Part shown: positions 18,847-23,550 of the stretch, piece by piece | Layout: every line of letters begins with the position of its first letter | Numbering within the stretch: the first letter of the stretch is position 1 | DNA from: UBA1723 sp045629285 | Lineage (GTDB): Bacteria; Bacteroidota; Bacteroidia; Bacteroidales; Paludibacteraceae | Assembly: GCA_045629285.1 (NCBI GenBank) | Contig: JAZQQY010000003.1 | Coordinates: 1-23,550, forward strand | Direction: 5' to 3' | DNA length: 23,550 nucleotides | Notes under the pieces: model-generated | The model's input: the letters and a program-made list of their open reading frames with translations, nothing else | Told to the model about the DNA's origin: nothing | The model's database searches: none | Position numbers and translations under genes: made by a program

Positions 18847-21452
18847 ATTTTGTTCTTTTTTCCTAAATAAACATACATAGTTGTAACCTTATTATCAATT
18901 CGTAGGACCAATAGATAAGGCACAGTATATTTCAAATTCTTTTCTCTTAATCCAAGTGTTGAAATCAAAGAAATCTCTTTGTCTAATTCTCTCTTATTGA
19001 CTAAGATGTCCTCCTTTGCCATTTCATTTCCTAATGTATCGTAAAGTAAAATTTGAACTTTAGAGAATTCATAATAGACATCAAACTTCAAAATATCATT
19101 TCCTTCTGATAATATATGAGAATTCAAGCTAACATTATTACAAGAATCAACGCACAGAATATTTTTAATCTCTAATATATTTTGCCTTTTTATGTCATCG
19201 TTTCCGTTTCCGTAATGGTACTCTATTTTGTTTACAGTATCACGATATACCAAGAAATAACTTATAACCTCAGTTTTTGTATCATAAATCAACTGATCCG
19301 AAATATAATTGACACCATCAAATGTCTTAAGCTCTGTATTATTCCATTCTGAAATATGGTCTTTATTTTCAGAAGAATAAAATAAATACATTACATAATT
19401 ATTATCTCTTTTCCCATTATTTAATACTACCCTCATTGAAAAATCACTATCATCCCCTTCTTTTTCACATTTTGAAAAAATAGGTTGTCCGAAGGAAAAT
19501 CCATTGTTTGCTCCAGAGCAAACATTTGTCGTCCAGTAAGAATTCAAAACGCTATACTTCATTGGAGAGACTATTGTTGGTTTTGCATCTTTAATACGTT
19601 GCTCGATTCTATAATTTATTCTGCCACTACTTGGCTGGGCAATTTTAGCATGATACAAACCATCGTCTCTAATTTCTACCGTTGTTGAATAAGTATCATT
19701 TTCATTTCCATAACCATAATAAACAATTGGATTTCCTAAGGAATCATTACCACATCCTATGTTTACAGAGAAACTAATTTCTAACGAATCTGATTTCTCA
19801 ACACAATTATAATCATATTCTTTAGTGGACTCGCTTCTTATAATGTAACCCGGATATGAATAAGTAGAAGGAAGTGTATCATTTTCTTTTTTTATCTCTA
19901 TCGACACTTTGTAATCTTCTCCACATATTAAGTCTTTATCTATACATTCTGGAGAAATCTTTAAAAAATTTCGTTGAAGTATATTATCTCCAAGACTATT
20001 AAATATATTATCAAATTTTGTTCCCGAATTTGAATATGTTACAGTATCCTGGCAAAAGAAACTAAATTTTTCTGCTATATTTATTGTGTCACAAGCATCC
20101 GCAAGTATGGCATAGACCAAAAATTCACTGACTGACTTTTTAATATCATCTTCACTATATATGGACATATTATCATACTTTCCGTCTTTTGCCATTTTAT
20201 TATAATATTTGCCACAATCATCATCTTCCATATTGTATAATACTATCATCACTTTTGTTGCATTGGGTCTGAAATAAGTTTGTTTTGACATACTATCAAT
20301 CGCATGGTAAACATATTCATGTCCTCCTGAAGTTTTAAGGGCACCAATAATATCACCCAAAGTTTTCTTATCATATGAATAAGAACCGAAATTCTTTATA
20401 ATAGAAAAATTATTTTCAGGAGCAGAAAAAACAGTGTATCCGAACTTACACAACGAAAACATAGCATCATATTTCTCATCTATTTTGCCACACATGTCTA
20501 ACAATCCCTTTTTCATGTTATTTATCGGAGTTGCCATACTACCACTATAGTCCACCACCAAAGCAATATCAACTTTACGCTTCACATTCTTAGCCCATGA
20601 GAAACATTCTGCAGATTCAATTGTTGATATTTGAGAATCATCTTTCTTTATACTAACTTTAATATCATTTCTATTTATCTTATCTCCCGATACAAAATGT
20701 CCAGCAGTATCTTCAGCATAAAAAGATATGATTCCCTCATTTTTATCCTCCCATATCACATCTTTAATTGAGAGATCTTTTAATTCAGGTGTTTCCACTT
20801 TAAAATCAATTTCTACATTTCCAGATCTCAATTCAGATTTGAAATGGGTATTTTTTTCTTTTTCATATTGCCATAGCAACACATCAAAATTTCTTATACT
20901 TAATCCATACCCAACATAAGAAGAATCCGAATATAAGTTTATCTTAAATTTGACATCCTTATTTTCTAAGCCAACTACTTCCGAATAATCAAATACCATT
21001 TCTTCCGAATAACCAGATGCTATATACACTTGCTTCCACGTCTCTCCATAATCAATACTTGCGTCAACGGACACATAGTCATACCCACTCTCCACCTCAA
21101 ACATTTCCTCAAGGCAGACAAAAAGTCGGTCATTATATGAAATAGATGGGATATGGATGGTCGGACTTACTGCTGTATATATCTTATTCTCAGTATACGG
21201 ACCTGTGGTATAGACATCATTAAGTAGCCTGAAATCAGAACTGTTCCAAGTTTGTTGCATAGCACTTGCGTCGGCAGAATAAACTACTGAACATCCATTA
21301 GGCTTTTTTCCAAATACATTAGCTTGATAGAATCGACCTTTCTCTAACGGAGCAGATACCTCTTCACGATCGTCATTATCACACCACGCATTTTGGACTA
21401 GACTCAAACAACATAATAACGCAACTAATAGTCGCAAATAATAATTACACAT
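18843..21452 (-). CDS. Exported von Willebrand factor A protein with probable T9SS tail, 869 aa
   Basis: The signal peptide is MCNYYLRLLVALLCCLSLVQNAWC. Residues about 110-195 (VSVDASIDYGETWKQVYIA ... GYGLSIRNFDVLL) resemble the MAM/jelly-roll adhesin modules of T9SS cargo. A vWA domain spans about 295-500: strand VDIALVV then the MIDAS motif DYSGSM at 301-306, with a second metal-site segment near KTSGGHEYVYHAID (373-386). The third strand reads MIVLYNMEDDD rather than the usual LTDG, so metal binding may be altered. The last ~85 residues (KVQILLYDTLGNEMAKE ... YLLVLRIDNKVTTMYVYLG) look like a type A sorting tail. vWA domains bind protein ligands through the metal site, so an adhesin or scaffold role is likely. 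It is the first gene of the run, is markedly AT-rich, and is translationally coupled to the next gene. Confidence 0.92.
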   Translation of the reverse strand: MCNYYLRLLVALLCCLSLVQNAWCDNDDREEVSAPLEKGRFYQANVFGKKPNGCSVVYSADASAMQQTWNSSDFRLLNDVYTTGPYTENKIYTAVSPTIHIPSISYNDRLFVCLEEMFEVESGYDYVSVDASIDYGETWKQVYIASGYSEEMVFDYSEVVGLENKDVKFKINLYSDSSYVGYGLSIRNFDVLLWQYEKEKNTHFKSELRSGNVEIDFKVETPELKDLSIKDVIWEDKNEGIISFYAEDTAGHFVSGDKINRNDIKVSIKKDDSQISTIESAECFSWAKNVKRKVDIALVVDYSGSMATPINNMKKGLLDMCGKIDEKYDAMFSLCKFGYTVFSAPENNFSIIKNFGSYSYDKKTLGDIIGALKTSGGHEYVYHAIDSMSKQTYFRPNATKVMIVLYNMEDDDCGKYYNKMAKDGKYDNMSIYSEDDIKKSVSEFLVYAILADACDTINIAEKFSFFCQDTVTYSNSGTKFDNIFNSLGDNILQRNFLKISPECIDKDLICGEDYKVSIEIKKENDTLPSTYSYPGYIIRSESTKEYDYNCVEKSDSLEISFSVNIGCGNDSLGNPIVYYGYGNENDTYSTTVEIRDDGLYHAKIAQPSSGRINYRIEQRIKDAKPTIVSPMKYSVLNSYWTTNVCSGANNGFSFGQPIFSKCEKEGDDSDFSMRVVLNNGKRDNNYVMYLFYSSENKDHISEWNNTELKTFDGVNYISDQLIYDTKTEVISYFLVYRDTVNKIEYHYGNGNDDIKRQNILEIKNILCVDSCNNVSLNSHILSEGNDILKFDVYYEFSKVQILLYDTLGNEMAKEDILVNKRELDKEISLISTLGLREKNLKYTVPYLLVLRIDNKVTTMYVYLGKKNKI

Positions 21453-21532
21453 TTTTATATTTTATTACCATAATGGAAAACTACAATGTTGCAAATCTTC
21501 GCATTTAGGACTTAACAATTTTTGAAAGAGTA

Positions 21533-21540
21533 CAAAATTA
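21533..21540 (-). promoter_or_regulatory. Possible -7 box (TAATTTTG) for the surface-protein operon
   Basis: The minus strand reads TAATTTTG, an exact match to the Bacteroidota TAnnTTTG element, 80 bp upstream of the vWA start. No convincing TTTG -33 element lies at the expected distance. A second near match, AAGATTTG, is at 21499-21492. Both are weak because the region is AT-rich. Confidence 0.3.
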
Positions 21541-21623
21541 ATAAAATTACTTTACCATTGATTTAAATTGTAAAGAAATGTTAAAAAGTAATAACAATTT
21601 ATCCAAACAAGATACATTCTTAT

Positions 21624-21664
21624 ATTATTAGGTTATTATATTCTTATAATATTATATTGTTGAT
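21624..21664 (-). repeat. 41-bp AT-rich direct repeat, copy 1
   Basis: This copy lies beyond the cassette, about 170 bp upstream of the vWA gene. It shares 34 of 36 bases with copy 2 over 21621-21656 / 22426-22461, and 31 of 41 bases with copy 3 without gaps. It contains TTATATTCTTATA. Confidence 0.75.
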
Positions 21665-21772
21665 TTTTATAGATTTTATTCTAATAATGACACTAATTGA
21701 ATTTAATCTTTGTTCAACAGAGCTCCAGATCTTACTACTAAAGAAGAAATTACCTTTATTAGTTAAAGTCGT

Positions 21773-21910
21773 CTACTTTTTTCTTAAAATACAATTTATA
21801 ATCCCCTTCTTTTCAAGAATAAAATCCACCTTTTGATTACCATCTCCACAATAGTATTCCTTGTATCCGTATTCTGCAAAGCCGTATTGATATTTCAATA
21901 TCACTGACAT
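21773..21910 (-). pseudogene. Small 45-aa ORF or gene remnant
   Basis: ATG at 21910 to TAG at 21773. The translation begins MSVILKYQYGFAEYGYKEYY and continues with CGDGNQKVDFILEKKG. The same frame stays open upstream of the ATG for 13 more codons (SCEELTLNKELRK), back to a TAG, so the frame is about 58 codons long. The composition is protein-like (balanced hydrophobic and charged residues), unlike the AT-rich surroundings. The KVDFILEKKG stretch is reminiscent of the EVDFIL motif near the end of DUF4143 ATPases, but I cannot assign it. It may be a real small gene or the decayed end of a larger one. Confidence 0.4.
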
Positions 21911-21961
21911 TTTTCTCAATTCTTTATTAAGAGTAAGCTCTTCGCAACTCTATTTTTAAGA

Positions 21962-21978
21962 ATTCTTATATTCTTATA
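21962..21978 (-). repeat. Two tandem ATTCTTATA units
   Basis: ATTCTTATA occurs at 21962-21970 and 21970-21978, sharing one base. The same nonamer is found at 21616-21624 and 21640-21648, and with one change in copy 2 of the 41-bp repeat. It sits upstream of the small ORF. It may be an extra binding site for the ribbon-helix-helix protein; this is inference. Confidence 0.45.
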
Positions 21979-22022
21979 TGATTCATTTTAAGGAGATAAT
22001 ATTGCCATTATTAAACAACATA

Positions 22023-22044
22023 GGCCCGACCTTAAGGTCGAGCC
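22023..22044 (-). terminator. Hairpin terminator of the parA cassette
   Basis: The palindrome GGCCCGACCTTAAGGTCGAGCC forms a GC-rich stem 30 bp after the stop of the small gene. The single imperfection is a G·U pair in minus-strand RNA but a C/A mismatch in plus-strand RNA, so it suits minus-strand transcripts. A weak T-rich stretch (TATGTTGTTT) follows. Confidence 0.65.
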
Positions 22045-22074
22045 CACGTAAATATACTAACAAAAATTCTAAAA

Positions 22075-22416
22075 TCAGAACAACTCGTCTGCCCTACCCG
22101 ACTCTCTCTTTGGTAGAATGATAGCTCCATTCTTCTCCTCAAAAGAAGCAATGCTCTTTTTGAATGATGCTTCAATGACAGACTTGAATGAGATGTCGTT
22201 TGACTTTGCTATATATCTCATCTTCTCAAGAAGCTCCTCGTCGATAATAGCAGAAAAAACTTTATCCTTTTTTACAGGTGCTTTCTCTTTCTCGACAACC
22301 TTTGCTTTTGGCTCTGGCTCAATAGTCGAAACTGGATTAGGAGCTGCAACTGTATTATCTGTGGTGCTAGGGTTCATCACATTCGCAACCAAAGCACTAT
22401 AATCTTTCTTAGCCAT
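22075..22416 (-). CDS. Small ribbon-helix-helix protein, probable partition partner of ParA, 113 aa
   Basis: The N-terminal half (residues 1-50) is flexible, rich in Pro, Ala, Lys and Glu. Residues 52-95 read KVFSAIIDEELLEKMRYIA and SNDISFKSVIEASFKKSIA, the strand-helix-helix pattern of ribbon-helix-helix DNA-binding proteins. A flexible N-terminus plus such a fold, directly after a ParA ATPase, is the layout of ParG-type centromere-binding proteins: the tail stimulates ATPase activity and the fold binds repeated DNA sites and represses the operon. It starts 40 bp after the parA stop, and repeat copy 2 fills that gap. DUF3408-like proteins of Bacteroidota mobile elements are a possible relative. 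Confidence 0.8.
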   Translation of the reverse strand: MAKKDYSALVANVMNPSTTDNTVAAPNPVSTIEPEPKAKVVEKEKAPVKKDKVFSAIIDEELLEKMRYIAKSNDISFKSVIEASFKKSIASFEEKNGAIILPKRESGRADELF

Positions 22417-22428
22417 AATAAATATTAT

Positions 22429-22469
22429 ATTATTAGGTTGTTATATTCTTACAATATTATAATGCTGAA
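22429..22469 (-). repeat. 41-bp AT-rich direct repeat, copy 2
   Basis: It spans the parA stop codon and the gap before the ribbon-helix-helix gene, ending 12 bp from that gene's ATG. It differs from copy 1 at only two positions over the best 36 bases. It is placed to control the second gene separately, or to act as a ParA/partner binding site. Confidence 0.75.
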
Positions 22470-23209
22470 ATTTCAGCAATTAGCATATTATAATCCGTTG
22501 ACGCATTACATGATGGATCATAATCAAACAAGCTTAGATGAGCAGCTGGAGCCTCTGTCACTGTGATATTCTTACGGATCTTCGTTTTGAAAACGAGATT
22601 GCCATACTGCTGGTTAACACTTGCCTCATAAGCCTTATTGATCTTTCGTCCTTCATAGTTCGTGATGAGAATACCCAAAAGATTAAGAGACGGATTGACG
22701 GTCTTCTTGATAGTGTTAAGGAAATTCTGCATCATGATCAAACCCTTCACTGGAAGAGTTTCCATTGTAAGAGGGATTATTATATCTGTCGACGCTACAA
22801 ACGCATTCATTGTCATGATTCCGAGCGACGGCGGACAATCAATGAAAATATAGTCGTATTTGTCTTTTACAGGCGATATCAGGTCCTTTAGGATAGTTTC
22901 CCTACTAATTGCATTTATAAGCTGCATATCAGCGTTAGAAAGCATCAAAGAGGCAGGAACTATATCAAGGTTCTCTCCTACATTGTAGATTGGAATATTC
23001 TTTCTTTCCAACATAGCTTCATAAACAGTACGCTCGTCTGTGTCGTCGTAATTAACAGGTGATAGAGAAGCCGTCAAATTAGCCTGGGCATCAAGATCTA
23101 TAAGCAATACCTTTTTCCCTTTTCTTGCAAATCCAGCTCCGACATTAACAGCGGATGTAGTCTTGCCTACTCCACCCTTGTGGTTGGCAAATGTGATGAT
23201 TTTAGCCAT
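22457..23209 (-). CDS. parA: ParA-family partition ATPase, 250 aa
   Basis: A deviant Walker A motif HKGGVGKTT lies at residues 10-18, Walker A' DLDAQANLT at 38-46, and Walker B YIFIDCPPS at 120-128. It is about 250 aa with no N-terminal helix-turn-helix, so it is the short ParA/Soj-like or type Ib-like form, which leaves repression to the partner. ParA proteins move plasmid or chromosome cargo by ATP-dependent DNA binding; orphan members also position other machines. The small ribbon-helix-helix gene downstream supports DNA partition. A good Bacteroidota promoter and repeat copy 3 precede it. It could serve a plasmid, an integrated element or the chromosome. Confidence 0.95.
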   Translation of the reverse strand: MAKIITFANHKGGVGKTTSAVNVGAGFARKGKKVLLIDLDAQANLTASLSPVNYDDTDERTVYEAMLERKNIPIYNVGENLDIVPASLMLSNADMQLINAISRETILKDLISPVKDKYDYIFIDCPPSLGIMTMNAFVASTDIIIPLTMETLPVKGLIMMQNFLNTIKKTVNPSLNLLGILITNYEGRKINKAYEASVNQQYGNLVFKTKIRKNITVTEAPAAHLSLFDYDPSCNASTDYNMLIAEISAL

Positions 23210-23240
23210 ATTAATAGTTCTTAGTTTCTTACTTTATTAC

Positions 23241-23281
23241 ATTATTATCCTCTTATAAAATTATAATCTTATAAAGTTGAT
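23241..23281 (-). repeat. 41-bp AT-rich direct repeat, copy 3 (parA leader)
   Basis: It matches copy 1 at 31 of 41 positions without gaps and ends in the same GTTGAT. It lies directly downstream of the parA -7 box, over the expected transcription start, and 31 bp before the parA ATG. That is the position expected for an autoregulatory operator. Confidence 0.6.
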
Positions 23282-23282
23282 G

Positions 23283-23313
23283 CAAAGATAGTTAAATCAT
23301 ATTAGTTACAAAA
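23283..23313 (-). promoter_or_regulatory. parA promoter (Bacteroidota type)
   Basis: The minus strand has TATCTTTG (23290-23283), matching TAnnTTTG, and TTTTG (23313-23309) as the -33 element, with 18 bp between them. This fits the primary sigma factor consensus of Bacteroidota. The transcription start would fall inside repeat copy 3. Confidence 0.7.
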
Positions 23314-23410
23314 CAAAAAAAATGAAATATAATCGACCGGTTTAACAAAATTATTGGCTCTGTTCTATTTACTGATAAATATGGTTGATGTATTTTAGGA
23401 TTGCAAAGGA

Positions 23411-23550
23411 TGTCTAGTCCTGAAATAGCGTTACAAAAAAAAGAGACGTTATGAAAGAAAAAGAAAACGGTTACGTGAAGCGAACGCAGAAGGACTACAG
23501 CATGAGCTTCAAATTGTCAGTAGTTAAAGAAGTGGAGACGACAGACATCG
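23411..23550 (+). mobile_element. Left end of an IS3-family insertion sequence (truncated by window edge)
   Basis: The orfA start and a preceding TGTCTAGTCCTG, of the TG-starting kind seen at IS3 ends, mark the likely element boundary. The boundary is a guess because the other end and any target duplication lie outside the window. Confidence 0.6.
23451..23550 (+). CDS. IS3-family transposase OrfA, first 33 codons
   Basis: ATG at 23451 opens a frame to the window edge, with translation MKEKENGYVKRTQKDYSMSF followed by KLSVVKEVETTDI. The YS..FKL.VVKEVE pattern is the beginning of the helix-turn-helix of IS3-family OrfA proteins. It is divergent from parA. The full element would be expected to continue with OrfA and an overlapping OrfB carrying the DDE catalytic site, not visible here. 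Confidence 0.75.
   Translation, partial: MKEKENGYVKRTQKDYSMSFKLSVVKEVETTDI

Larger units (their letters stand above)
21453..22074. other. AT-rich intergenic region between operon and partition cassette
   Basis: No gene of normal size is present. The stretch holds a 45-codon open frame (21773-21910), one copy of the 41-bp repeat, tandem ATTCTTATA units, a hairpin terminator for the cassette and possible promoter elements for the vWA gene. The remainder shows nothing I can identify. Confidence 0.7.
23210..23450. other. Divergent intergenic region between parA and IS3 element
   Basis: It holds the parA leader with repeat copy 3, the parA promoter and the presumed IS end. No further gene was recognised. 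Confidence 0.6.

Noticed and set aside
21453..22074. CRISPR array or tRNA in the AT-rich gap
   Set aside because: The repeats are too few and irregularly spaced for CRISPR, and no cloverleaf was seen.

Overview
The window looks like a piece of a Bacteroidota genome or large plasmid, most likely Bacteroidales. Several genes carry C-terminal domains of the type IX secretion system (T9SS) kind. The parA promoter matches the Bacteroidota consensus (TAnnTTTG with an upstream TTTG). A lipoprotein with a clear lipobox and an IS3-family orfA of Bacteroidota style fit the same group. No rRNA, tRNA or CRISPR array was seen. Genus and replicon type cannot be fixed from the sequence alone.

Positions 1-21452 (minus strand) hold six consecutive large genes for exported proteins. 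In transcription order they are: an 869-aa von Willebrand factor A (vWA) protein with a MIDAS motif; a 645-aa T9SS cargo protein rich in propeller-like repeats, coupled to the first by an ATGA overlap; a 312-aa lipoprotein with a formylglycine-generating-enzyme (FGE/SUMF1) fold but no visible catalytic cysteine; then a 141-bp gap with a strong hairpin; a 988-aa LamG-like protein; a 1394-aa SpvB/YD-repeat (RHS) protein; and a giant SpvB/FG-GAP/RHS protein of at least 2879 residues that runs off the left edge. Spacing is -4, +12, +141, +4 and +22 bp, so this is one operon or two stacked ones. The two RHS proteins are paralogues that share an SpvB N-terminal signature and a collinear block of YD repeats. 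Their architecture resembles the B and C parts of Tc/RHS toxins, but no toxin domain is visible: the smaller protein stops at a DAFGR motif and the C-terminus of the giant lies outside the window.

Positions 21453-22074 are AT-rich and mostly non-coding. They contain a 45-codon open frame that looks like a short protein or gene remnant, plus repeat sequences. Positions 22075-23209 hold a partition-like cassette: a ParA ATPase followed by a small ribbon-helix-helix protein. Three directly repeated copies of a ~41-bp AT-rich sequence lie in the parA leader, between the two genes, and beyond them, suggesting operator or centromere-like sites. A hairpin terminator follows the cassette.

The right edge (about 23411-23550, plus strand) is the start of an IS3-family insertion sequence with the first 33 codons of orfA. 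A partition cassette next to an IS suggests plasmid or integrated-element DNA carrying or abutting the surface-protein operon.
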